Origin: an uncultured Lachnospiraceae bacterium
Lineage (GTDB): Bacteria; Bacillota; Clostridia; Lachnospirales; Lachnospiraceae
Direction of reading: 5' to 3'
DNA length: 30,877 bases
Assembly (NCBI GenBank): GCA_948441955.1
Contig: CAOJQZ010000026.1
Span: 1 to 30,877 of the forward strand
Shown: positions 1 to 6,801 of the stretch, piece after piece
Layout: each line of letters opens with the position of its first letter
Numbering within the stretch: the first letter of the stretch is position 1
Position numbers and translations under genes: made by a program
Notes under the pieces: model-generated
What the model was told of the DNA's origin: nothing
Database searches by the model: none
The model's input: the letters and a program-made list of their open reading frames with translations, nothing else

Positions 1-506
1 CTGTACACATATTTTCCGATTTTCTGCAGATACTCCGCCCTTTCTTTTTGGAGTCTGCAGTAATCTCGAAGACCGGATACGGATAATCCCCCGGTTTTTC
101 TTTTAAAATCATGATACTGTTCCCATGCCTCATATCGCCCCGGGCGTCTCCGCGCTTTTCCCGTCATCCTCTCAATCGCTCTGTCCGCAAGATAATCCGC
201 GCACTCGTCATACAGGAATACATTTTCTTCATTCTTCTTACATACGTGCCCCAGCAGACAATGCATCAGGATATGCAGAAACTGATACACCAGACCGGAA
301 TATTTCTTCTTGCTTTCAAAACACGAAAGCACATATTCCGGACGATAAAACAGACAGGTTCCGTCTGTGCTGAGTCTTTTTTCCTTCTCGTCGGATACCG
401 ACGTCAGATAATAGATTGCCGGACGCATATAAGGATACTGATCGGAAAGATCCTTTCTGATACAATACAGCCCTTTTTGTGCCAGATCTGCTGTTTTTTT
501 GTTCAT
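1..506 (-). CDS. VWA/metallopeptidase-like protein (DUF2201/COG3864 type), partial
   Basis: This reading frame starts at ATG 506-504 on the minus strand and is open for 168 codons until it runs off the left edge, so the C-terminal part is missing. An AGAGG ribosome binding site lies just before the start. The N-terminal part has a run of the form LHILMHCLLGH (His78, His82, His87), followed by DECADYLADRAI around residues 100-111. That layout fits the putative metallopeptidase domain found in front of a VWA domain in DUF2201 proteins, which usually work beside MoxR-type AAA ATPases. The Glu expected in an HExxH motif is Ile here, so catalysis is doubtful. The VWA part would lie outside the window and cannot be checked. 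The family assignment comes from memory of the motif layout and is moderately sure. Confidence 0.6.
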   Translation of the reverse strand, partial: MNKKTADLAQKGLYCIRKDLSDQYPYMRPAIYYLTSVSDEKEKRLSTDGTCLFYRPEYVLSCFESKKKYSGLVYQFLHILMHCLLGHVCKKNEENVFLYDECADYLADRAIERMTGKARRRPGRYEAWEQYHDFKRKTGGLSVSGLRDYCRLQKERAEYLQKIGKYVY

Positions 507-537
507 ACCTCTTTTGTCCTTCCTTTTGATGAAATTT

Positions 538-566
538 ATTATATAACACGGAGATTTTTCCTCCAA
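538..566 (-). promoter_or_regulatory. Promoter of the VWA/metallopeptidase-like gene
   Basis: Read on the minus strand, TTGGAG (566-561) is followed by a 17-base spacer and TATAAT (543-538). This is a good sigma-A-type promoter about 32 bases upstream of the start codon at 506. The -35 box and spacer also contain a small GGAG/CTCC inverted repeat. Confidence 0.55.
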
Positions 567-771
567 TCGTTCCTGTTCCTTTTTTTATCCGGGGGAAATA
601 AAATTTCTTTCCGGGGAACGGCTTTTATCCCCCGGGGGAAACTTTTGACTTTGGGAGAAGCTGCTTTCGGCTTCCAGAGAAGCGCTCTTTGTCTTCCGGG
701 AAAATGCATGCAATAGAATACCCCCCTTCAAACTGTCGATTAGATTTCTCTCTCTTTTATCAGATAAAAAC

Positions 772-820
772 AAAAAACCACTTCCCAGGCACTATCTGCA
801 CTTTAAGAAATGGTTTTTTT
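772..820 (-). terminator. Probable terminator of the 61-aa gene
   Basis: AAAAAACCA (772-780) pairs with TGGTTTTTT (811-819), giving a hairpin with T-runs on either strand. It lies 42 bases past the stop codon of the minus-strand gene ending at 862. The stem has little GC and a long loop, so it is a weak candidate. Confidence 0.4.
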
Positions 821-861
821 CTATATTGATTCTCCATATCAACCGTTCTATTTTATTACTG

Positions 862-1047
862 CTATTCCCCGGCAATCACCGAATACTGCAGAAATTCATA
901 CAAAAGCTTTGTCCCTTCCATAATCTCCTCCGACAGAAGCCCGCGGGCCACCTGCTTTAATTCGCTGTCCGGATTTTCAAGATTTCTCAGCATAGCATAA
1001 TCCCCGTTAATCTGCTCAACCACATATTTACACGATACAATCTGCAT
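862..1047 (-). CDS. Small conserved-looking protein of unknown function (61 aa)
   Basis: A 61-residue acidic protein with no signal peptide or membrane segment. The stop codon of the upstream DUF2262 gene is 9 bases away and the two genes almost certainly share a transcript. The layout, with a VVEQINGDYAML stretch near the N-terminus and GLLSEEIMEGTKL near the middle, faintly recalls small DUF3006-type proteins (a short beta-rich fold). The similarity is too weak to assign. The ribosome binding site is poor (AGGGAAATAAC before ATG), which suggests translational coupling to the upstream gene. The call rests mainly on operon position and clean coding composition. Confidence 0.6.
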   Translation of the reverse strand: MQIVSCKYVVEQINGDYAMLRNLENPDSELKQVARGLLSEEIMEGTKLLYEFLQYSVIAGE

Positions 1048-1056
1048 GTTATTTCC

Positions 1057-1530
1057 CTACCCTTCTATACCTGCATCCGTAAATTCCCCGTCAGCATTTC
1101 CGCTGACCACAATCCAATGTCCGTAAAACATATCACCATCATCAAAATCAGCCTCAAAGCTGCCCTCATCGTCAATATGAAAGGACAGGCCGGCAATCCT
1201 TTCTGCAAATTCCTCCTCCTTAATCTCCGGAATATCACTGCCGCTTTGCCAGTCGTTTGCAAGACATGTCAATTCTGCGGCCGCATATTCCCGTATCCTT
1301 CTGTCCCATTTTTCCGGGTCTGCCGCCAGCATATGCAGCGTTTTAAATGCCGCGTCCGCCGTATCACTGTCTTTATCCTTATCAAGAAGCACTCTTCTTG
1401 TATCGCCAAGCCAGTGAACCTCCCCCTCAAACCATCCATATTTTCGGTCCAGACAAAAAACGCCCAGATTATCTTTAATAGAAACAGGCTCCGGCAAAAT
1501 TTTTTTCCCTCTTTTGAATAGCTGCAGCAT
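1057..1530 (-). CDS. DUF2262 domain-containing protein
   Basis: 157 residues, cytoplasmic, acidic. The C-terminal half carries the pattern typical of the DUF2262 family: an FHIDDEGSFEADFDDGDMFYGH stretch leading into IVVSGNADGEFTDAGIEG at the C-terminus. DUF2262 proteins have no established biochemical function and often sit in accessory or toxin-immunity-like settings, but nothing nearby supports such a role here. The start at 1530 is preceded by GAGGGAG at a good distance. A sigma-A-type promoter lies upstream at 1570-1598, and the 61-aa gene follows in the same operon. Confidence 0.75.
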   Translation of the reverse strand: MLQLFKRGKKILPEPVSIKDNLGVFCLDRKYGWFEGEVHWLGDTRRVLLDKDKDSDTADAAFKTLHMLAADPEKWDRRIREYAAAELTCLANDWQSGSDIPEIKEEEFAERIAGLSFHIDDEGSFEADFDDGDMFYGHWIVVSGNADGEFTDAGIEG

Positions 1531-1569
1531 AAATCTCCCTCTCTATATTTCCAAATTTTCTATACCCTT

Positions 1570-1598
1570 AGTATACTCGTCTTTCCCCATCCAAGCAA
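1570..1598 (-). promoter_or_regulatory. Promoter of the DUF2262 operon
   Basis: On the minus strand TTGCTT (1598-1593) is followed by 17 bases and TATACT (1575-1570), about 40 bases upstream of the start codon at 1530. The spacing is ideal and the -10 box is good. Confidence 0.55.
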
Positions 1599-1755
1599 GT
1601 CTGCATAAATACGTTGGGAGAATTTCACTATTGATTTCACAGCCTTTATTTTGTACAATATTTTAGTAATAATTTTTCGAACAACTTTTAACACAAAGGA
1701 GGAATCAATAATTATACCTCTCCGGGCAGCGTATAATTATTTACTTGAAAGGCAA

Positions 1756-2664
1756 ATGAATTTTTCACAGTTACAGTCATTTATTACCGTCGTACAGCTC
1801 CACAGCTTTTCAAAAGCAGCAGAGCAGCTTCATTTTTCCCAATCAACAATTACTTCGCACATCAGTGAATTAGAAAAAGAATTAGGTCAGCAGTTACTGG
1901 TCAGAAGCACTCGGAATTTTCAACTAACAAAGGCCGGTATGAGCTGTTATAGCTTTGCCGTAGCGGTTGTATCACGCAAAAATGCTTTGCTTTGTGAATA
2001 TAATAAGGATTCCCAGTCCCCTAAAATTTTACGTATTGTGACGTCCTCGCTGCCTTTACATTCCTATTTGCCGAAAGTATTAACAGAATATAACGCCATT
2101 CATCCTGACATATTTTTAAAAATTGTTCCCAGCGACAGCTATACGATTGCAGAAAGTATGAAAGAACATCAGGTTCACATCGCATTTTGCGGGTATGAAG
2201 TAAAAAACAAAAATTACACTTATTCACCTATTGCAGAAGATCAGCTGATTGTAATTACTCCTGACAATACGCAATTTGGGACACTGGATCAGAAAAAACC
2301 ATTTCCGGAAGAATTGCTCCTTTCACAGCCGATGATATGCCGCGCGCCAATATCCGGAACACGTCTTGAATTTGAAAAATATTTAATCAGCCGGGGAATC
2401 TATGCAAAGCCGAATGTTATCTGTGAAATGCCTGATGCATTTTCTATTATTAATTCTGTAAGTGAGGGGCTCGGAATAGCGGTCCTGTCCTCCTTCGAAG
2501 TCCAGCAGGTTACGAAAGAAAAAAAACTGCTTTGCTTTTCTCTGGAGAATCTGCCCTGCCGTTCATTATATATCGTTAAGCAAAAACATGACAGGCTTTT
2601 GTCCTATGAGCGTGACTTTTACGATTTTATTATAGATCAGGCGAAATATTCCGGAAAAGAATAG
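1756..2664 (+). CDS. LysR-family transcriptional regulator
   Basis: 302 residues. The N-terminal winged helix-turn-helix is canonical for LysR proteins (MNFSQLQSFITVV, then FSKAAEQLHFSQSTITSHI at about 18-36), followed by a two-lobed effector-binding domain. LysR regulators usually act as tetramers and activate adjacent genes on binding a small molecule. This one lies directly upstream of, and in the same direction as, the ABC importer/nitrogenase-like genes, with a 127-base gap, so it is the obvious candidate regulator. The start at 1756 matches the family N-terminus. A longer in-frame reading from 1651 would add 35 non-conserved residues. Unusually, the best Shine-Dalgarno (AAAGGAGG, 1695-1702) lies well upstream, in front of an ATA/ATT codon, while ATG 1756 has only a close AAAGG (1748-1752). 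Confidence 0.85.
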   Translation: MNFSQLQSFITVVQLHSFSKAAEQLHFSQSTITSHISELEKELGQQLLVRSTRNFQLTKAGMSCYSFAVAVVSRKNALLCEYNKDSQSPKILRIVTSSLPLHSYLPKVLTEYNAIHPDIFLKIVPSDSYTIAESMKEHQVHIAFCGYEVKNKNYTYSPIAEDQLIVITPDNTQFGTLDQKKPFPEELLLSQPMICRAPISGTRLEFEKYLISRGIYAKPNVICEMPDAFSIINSVSEGLGIAVLSSFEVQQVTKEKKLLCFSLENLPCRSLYIVKQKHDRLLSYERDFYDFIIDQAKYSGKE

Positions 2665-2720
2665 TATTTTTCCATTAATCCATCTATTTATCGAAAAAGA
2701 AATGATATCCTCCTGTTTCG

Positions 2721-2749
2721 TTGACCTTGCTTATCTTTTATGTTAGGTT
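2721..2749 (+). promoter_or_regulatory. Candidate promoter of the importer/nitrogenase-like operon
   Basis: TTGACC (2721-2726), a 17-base spacer and TAGGTT (2744-2749) would start transcription near 2756 and leave room for the AAGGAG at 2776-2781. The -10 box keeps only the key TA...T positions, which would suit an activator-dependent LysR target. A TACAAT at 2765-2770 looks better as a -10 box but lies too close to the ribosome binding site. No clear LysR box could be assigned by eye. Confidence 0.4.
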
Positions 2750-2791
2750 AAAGAAAAGCCTAGGTACAATAAGAAAAGGAGAATTTATACA

Positions 2792-3661
2792 ATGAAAACA
2801 AAGTCTATTTTGATTTCCGGTTTACTAATCTTTACACTTTTACTGTCAGCTTGCGGATCAAAAGAGAAAGCTTCAGAAAATGATAAAAAGGACACAGAAA
2901 GCACTGCAGAAAATGCAGGAGATACTGCACAGGATGCCTCCCAAGAAACGATTACTTTAAAAATCGGTACCCATGGCAGCTTTAGTCCATATGCATTTAT
3001 AGATGAAAACTCAGATGCACCCCAGGGCTACGAAATAGACCTTATGAACGAAATTGCAGAAAGAAAAAATTTGGATGTTACCTTAGAGGTCGCCGAGTGG
3101 AACGGTGTGTTTGGCATGCTGGACGCCGGCCAGTTAGATACCATTGCCTGCGTAGTAAGCCCTACGGAAGAACGCAAGGAAAAATATGATTTCTCAGATC
3201 CTTATATAAAAATGGATATTGGAATCGGCGTACAAAAAGGGCAGGCCTCTTCCATTACAAAATTAGAAGATCTGGCTGGAAAGAAAATCGGTGTAAATGC
3301 AGGCGGACAGGCTATGAAAAAACTGGAATCTCTCCAGGATACCGTTCAATTTGAGATTGTTGCCTACGACAGCCCTACCAGTATGGAATATGATTTGGCC
3401 CTCGGAAGGCTGGACGGTATTTATGAATCAATCGTTGCCATCCTGCAGGCGGCCGATCGCGGCGACTGTGATATCGAACCGGCGGAAATGGAGCCTCTTG
3501 TCACATCATTATGCGCTTATCCTTTTGTTAAGGATAATGAGCAGAACAAAGAGGTTATTGAAAGAATTAATGAAGCGCTTTCTGAAATGCGCGAGGACGG
3601 CACCCTTATGGAGCTTTCAATGAAATGGTTTCAGATCGATCAGGTAACCATTGAGGAATAA
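2792..3661 (+). CDS. Family-3 (amino-acid type) ABC transporter substrate-binding lipoprotein
   Basis: 289 residues. The N-terminus is a lipoprotein signal ending in the lipobox LLSAC (Cys21), followed by a Ser/Glu/Lys/Ala-rich linker to about residue 52 and then a periplasmic-binding-protein fold. Family-3 signatures are GYEIDLMNEIAER (about 79-91) and SPTEERKEKYDFSDPY (about 123-138). Arg128 is at the position that normally grips the ligand's alpha-carboxylate. In the second lobe the motif GRLDGIYESIV (205-215) has Ser213 where the Asp contacting the alpha-amino group usually sits, with Glu212 next to it. It would be anchored outside the membrane, delivering ligand to the permease encoded downstream. 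AAGGAG lies 10 bases before the ATG. The ligand cannot be read from sequence. Confidence 0.9.
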   Translation: MKTKSILISGLLIFTLLLSACGSKEKASENDKKDTESTAENAGDTAQDASQETITLKIGTHGSFSPYAFIDENSDAPQGYEIDLMNEIAERKNLDVTLEVAEWNGVFGMLDAGQLDTIACVVSPTEERKEKYDFSDPYIKMDIGIGVQKGQASSITKLEDLAGKKIGVNAGGQAMKKLESLQDTVQFEIVAYDSPTSMEYDLALGRLDGIYESIVAILQAADRGDCDIEPAEMEPLVTSLCAYPFVKDNEQNKEVIERINEALSEMREDGTLMELSMKWFQIDQVTIEE

Positions 3662-3676
3662 AAATAATCTGTTTGG

Positions 3677-3711
3677 AAGATGACTCCACCCTGAGGGATG
3701 CGGGTCATCTT
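3677..3711 (+). promoter_or_regulatory. Intergenic hairpin between binding-protein and DUF169 genes
   Basis: AAGATGAC (3677-3684) pairs perfectly with GTCATCTT (3704-3711), and an inner CCC-TGA-GGG can extend the fold. Only a weak T-rich run follows (TATTTCATATT). A structure like this after a solute-binding-protein gene commonly stabilises the upstream message or reduces read-through, making the binding protein more abundant than the rest of the operon. Confidence 0.5.
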
Positions 3712-3736
3712 ATTTCATATTAAGGAGAAAAATGAA

Positions 3737-4576
3737 ATGTACGCTGATTTATTAAGACAGCTCGAGTTGTCTCTGCACCTGAATAAAAAACCGGTCGGGA
3801 TACATTTTTTCTTAATTCCAGAAGAGTATGACGATGCTGCCGTCCCCTCTTCAGACAGTAAAATGAGTATTTGTTCCTATATTAATCAGGCGGCCGAAAA
3901 AAAAATCCGCCGAAAGGTCAGCTGGGAGCATGTAAGCTGCACTGGGGGATTATCTGCATTAGGACTAAAAAAGCCGGGGAATTTTGTAAAATCTGGAAAA
4001 CAGTTTTTTCTGATGAGACTGTATGAAAGTATGGCGGTGGCCAGAAAGGTAATCTCTCAGCTTGGTTTTATGGAAATGCAGATCTATGGCTTTGAAATCG
4101 GTCCGTTAGAACAGCTTAACAGTGCGGATGTTGTAATCATACTTGGGAATGCATGGCAGATGATGCGTATGGCCCATGGATATACCTTTCACTATGGGGT
4201 GCCGGAAAACCTGGGAACAGCAGGCAATCAAGGGGTATGTGCTGATCTGGCGGCAAGGCCCTTCCAGAAAAATGATTTTAATTTTTCCATGCTTTGTCCA
4301 GGCGCCAGAATCCATATGAAATCATCTGAAAACGAAATGGGGTGCGGAATGCCCATACACCAGTTTAAGACAATTGCAGCCTCCGTCGTAGCCACTACAT
4401 CCCTGGCCATGACCAGACAGGAAAAGCTGGAATTACTTAAGAGAATGAATTCTCCCTCGGATTTAGACTGCAAAATAGAGCTGGATAAAATGTACGGTAC
4501 CTATCATAAAAATTCTCCTTATCCCCATGAATTATATGACAGACAGGAAAAAGTAACAGAAAGGGACTTTCTATGA
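3737..4576 (+). CDS. DUF169 family protein
   Basis: 279 residues, cytoplasmic, no membrane segment. It fits the DUF169 (COG2043) family, known from methanogens and other anaerobes and without an assigned biochemical role. Family-like features are the N-terminal YADLLRQLELSLHLNKKPVGIHF and the C-terminal CPGARIHM...EMGCGMP region. Six cysteines are visible (46, 68, 168, 187, 203, 245). Several lie in conserved-looking stretches, and Cys187 and Cys203 flank CPGA and GCGMP, so iron-sulfur or other metal/cofactor binding is plausible but unproven. ATG 3737 is chosen because AGGAG (3723-3727) is 9 bases upstream. The ATG at 3732 is out of frame and a longer reading from 3698 overlaps the hairpin. 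The stop overlaps the permease start (ATGA), implying tight co-expression with the importer. Confidence 0.75.
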   Translation: MYADLLRQLELSLHLNKKPVGIHFFLIPEEYDDAAVPSSDSKMSICSYINQAAEKKIRRKVSWEHVSCTGGLSALGLKKPGNFVKSGKQFFLMRLYESMAVARKVISQLGFMEMQIYGFEIGPLEQLNSADVVIILGNAWQMMRMAHGYTFHYGVPENLGTAGNQGVCADLAARPFQKNDFNFSMLCPGARIHMKSSENEMGCGMPIHQFKTIAASVVATTSLAMTRQEKLELLKRMNSPSDLDCKIELDKMYGTYHKNSPYPHELYDRQEKVTERDFL

Positions 4577-5274
4577 GATTTGATTTCAGATATGTTATAA
4601 AAGTATTCCCCAATATTTTAAGCTATTTGCCTGTAACACTCGGAATTGCTTTCTTGTCAGGAGCTATTGCCATTCTGTTATCAGTTGCGCTCCTGGCGCT
4701 TCGGAAAATACACTGTCGGGCGCTGCAGGCCGCCCTTAATTTTTATTTGGATTTTTTCCGGGGAACTCCTGTAGTAGTCCAGCTTTTTTTCCTGTATTAC
4801 GGTCTGGCACAGCTTTTTCCCGTGTTTAAAAATCTAAACGGTCTTACTGCTGCAGTCGTCGGCCTGAGCCTGAATGCCTCCTCCTATATGTCTGAAAGTA
4901 TGCGCGGAGCCGTCCAATCTGTTCATCCAAGGCAGGTAGAAGCAGGGCTGGCCTGCGGGCTTACACAGACGCAGGTCATGTGGCATATTGTTTTTCCACA
5001 GGCGGCAAGGATAGCTGTTCCAACTCTTACCAACGATTTTATCGGACTTATAAAAAGCTCGGCCGTAGCTTTCGTACTGGGCGTCCGGGACGTAATGGCC
5101 CAGACGAAAATGCTTGGCGGAAGCTCCTATCGTTTTTTTGAGTGTTACTTCGTGGCAATTATTATATATTTTATTTTAACAAAGCTTATCCATACATTCC
5201 AGTTATGGCTTGAAAAGAAATTAGATGTAAGAACAAGAAACGGAGGAAAAAAATGCTCCAGATCAGTCAGTTGA
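4573..5274 (+). CDS. Amino-acid-type ABC transporter permease (HisM/GlnP family)
   Basis: 233 residues with about five hydrophobic membrane segments. The N-terminal stretch SYLPVTLGIAFLSGAIAILLS matches the entry segment of His/Glu/Gln-type permeases, FFRGTPVVVQLFFLYYG is a family hallmark, and the cytoplasmic EAA loop that docks the ATPase is visible as EAGLACGLTQTQVMWHIVFPQA. Only one permease gene is present, so the channel is probably a homodimer. The start overlaps the DUF169 stop by four bases and the end overlaps the ATPase gene by 22. Substrates of this family are polar amino acids and related small molecules. Confidence 0.9.
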   Translation: MRFDFRYVIKVFPNILSYLPVTLGIAFLSGAIAILLSVALLALRKIHCRALQAALNFYLDFFRGTPVVVQLFFLYYGLAQLFPVFKNLNGLTAAVVGLSLNASSYMSESMRGAVQSVHPRQVEAGLACGLTQTQVMWHIVFPQAARIAVPTLTNDFIGLIKSSAVAFVLGVRDVMAQTKMLGGSSYRFFECYFVAIIIYFILTKLIHTFQLWLEKKLDVRTRNGGKKCSRSVS

Positions 5275-5999
5275 AAAAATCCTTTGACTCGCTTCAGGTG
5301 TTAAACGGTATTGACCTGCATGTAAAAAAAGGAGAGGTCGTCTCTGTTATCGGCCCCTCCGGAACAGGAAAATCCACCCTTTTACGCTGTATCAATTATT
5401 TAGAGCAGCCCACATCCGGAAGCATTACGATAGACGGACTGTGTATATCTCCTGAAACAAAATCCAGGAAAAGGCTCTATGAAATACGCAGAAAAAGTTC
5501 CATGATCTTTCAGGACCACTCTCTTTTTGAGAATAAGACTGTATTAGAGAATATTACCCTGCCGCTGATTTTTGCATACGGATATTCAAAATCCGACGCA
5601 GAAGTAAAGGCTATGGATATCTTACAGGCAATTGGACTTGCAGACAAATATAATCAATACCCCTACGCTCTCTCGGGCGGACAGCAGCAGCGGGCAGGTA
5701 TCGGCCGGGCGCTCGCCATTGAGCCAAAAGTGATGCTGTTTGACGAGCCCACATCCGCTCTGGACCCTTCCCTTATTAACGAGGTTCTTGAACTTATCCG
5801 TTCACTGGCTGAAAAACATATGACAATGCTGATTGTCACTCATGAAATGAGCTTCGCCCGTCATGTCTCCGACCGCGTTATCTTTATGAATCATGGCATC
5901 ATTCTGGAAGAAGGAACGCCGGACCAGATTTTTACAAGTCCCAGATGCCATGAAACCAAATCTTTTATTAAAAGTACAATACAAAGAGTGAATTTTTAA
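5253..5999 (+). CDS. Amino-acid-type ABC transporter ATP-binding protein
   Basis: 248 residues, the full normal length for this family. All motor motifs are intact: Walker A GPSGTGKST (34-42), Q-loop Gln87 in FQDHSLF, signature LSGGQQQR (140-147), Walker B VMLFDEP (160-166) and the switch His197 in VTHEMS. It would power import through the neighbouring permease, with the lipoprotein as ligand receptor. The start at 5253 has GGAGG a short distance upstream and overlaps the permease end. A 64-base gap then separates it from the NifH-like gene, with no terminator visible, so transcription very likely continues. Confidence 0.92.
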   Translation: MLQISQLKKSFDSLQVLNGIDLHVKKGEVVSVIGPSGTGKSTLLRCINYLEQPTSGSITIDGLCISPETKSRKRLYEIRRKSSMIFQDHSLFENKTVLENITLPLIFAYGYSKSDAEVKAMDILQAIGLADKYNQYPYALSGGQQQRAGIGRALAIEPKVMLFDEPTSALDPSLINEVLELIRSLAEKHMTMLIVTHEMSFARHVSDRVIFMNHGIILEEGTPDQIFTSPRCHETKSFIKSTIQRVNF

Positions 6000-6063
6000 A
6001 ATCTACTATAACAGGCAGTTTACAATGTAGGATGGAATCAAACATACAGAATTGGAGAAAACA

Positions 6064-6801
6064 ATGAAACGATATGCAATATATGGAAAGGGCGGTATAG
6101 GAAAATCCACAATAACATGCGCTCTTTCCGCAGCCCTTGCACGGAAGGGCTTTACGGTGCTTCAAATTGGATGCGATCCAAAGGCAGATTCAACCGCCTC
6201 GCTGCTTGGCGGACAGTCTCTTATTCCTATTACAGAATATCTCCGTCAGCATGACGAGACACCCTCCCTTAGAGACATTATTGTTCAGGGATACGGCGGC
6301 GTATATTGTGCTGAATCCGGCGGCCCCACTCCGGGAATCGGCTGCGCCGGCAGAGGAATATTAATGGCCTTTCATTTGCTGGATGAGCTGGAGGCAATCG
6401 AAAAAATTCAGCCGGATTATGTGTTATATGATGTTCTGGGAGATGTTGTATGCGGCGGCTTTGCCGCCCCAATCCGCGACAGCTATGCGGATGAAGTAAT
6501 AATAGTTACATCTGGTGAAAAAATGTCCTTATTTGCCGCAGGTAATATTTTTCAGGCTGTGGAGAATTTTAAAGTTCAAAATTACGCTCAGGTACGCGGA
6601 GTAATTCTTAATAAAAGGAATGTCCCCGGCGAGGAAAATCTTGTTCAGGAATTTCTGGATACCACCGGGCTTCCCCTGCTGGGGGTCATTCCAAGAGATA
6701 ATGCAATTCCCTTTTACGAAAATAAAAATCAAACGGTAATAGAAGGAGATGCCGGACTTCCTGTATCACAAAAAATAATAAGCATTGCGGAAAAACTATG
6801 A
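6064..6801 (+). CDS. NifH-like nitrogenase-family iron protein (ATP-dependent reductase component)
   Basis: 245 residues. The protein has the P-loop GKGGIGKST (8-16), the switch motif DPKADST (38-44) and both cysteines that hold the intersubunit [4Fe-4S] cluster: Cys94 in ESGGPTPGIGCAGRG and Cys130 in DVLGDVVCGGFA. The Arg equivalent to the regulatory Arg100 of true NifH is present as Arg97. In this family the homodimer hydrolyses ATP to pass low-potential electrons to a component-1 protein. The cluster loop resembles NifH/CfbC rather than BchL. The protein is some 40 residues shorter than classical NifH at the C-terminus. ATG 6064 is chosen because GGAG (6054-6057) sits 6 bases before it; an in-frame TTG at 6052 overlaps that site. 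The stop overlaps the next start (ATGA). Confidence 0.93.
   Translation: MKRYAIYGKGGIGKSTITCALSAALARKGFTVLQIGCDPKADSTASLLGGQSLIPITEYLRQHDETPSLRDIIVQGYGGVYCAESGGPTPGIGCAGRGILMAFHLLDELEAIEKIQPDYVLYDVLGDVVCGGFAAPIRDSYADEVIIVTSGEKMSLFAAGNIFQAVENFKVQNYAQVRGVILNKRNVPGEENLVQEFLDTTGLPLLGVIPRDNAIPFYENKNQTVIEGDAGLPVSQKIISIAEKL

Larger units (their letters stand above)
507..861. other. Gene-free stretch of about 355 bases
   Basis: No convincing gene lies here. Short open frames exist on both strands but show no family resemblance and lack good ribosome binding sites. The stretch holds the promoter of the gene at its left, a run of GC-rich palindromic units (about 587-640, including CCCCCGGGGG at 629-638), a small GAAGC/GCTTC hairpin near 656-675, and an AT-rich terminator-like hairpin at 772-819. 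Confidence 0.6.

Noticed and set aside
111..716. Open frame of about 200 codons on the plus strand at the left end
   Set aside because: It is antisense to the better supported minus-strand VWA/metallopeptidase-like gene, has no ribosome binding site, and its translation looks random (Phe/Arg/Ser-rich) with no family resemblance.
585..773. 62-codon minus-strand frame in the gap
   Set aside because: Lies over the palindromic repeats, has no recognisable motif and no promoter or convincing Shine-Dalgarno.
2665..2791. A defined LysR operator before the binding-protein gene
   Set aside because: Several T-N11-A matches can be found in such AT-rich sequence, and none stands out as a clear palindrome.
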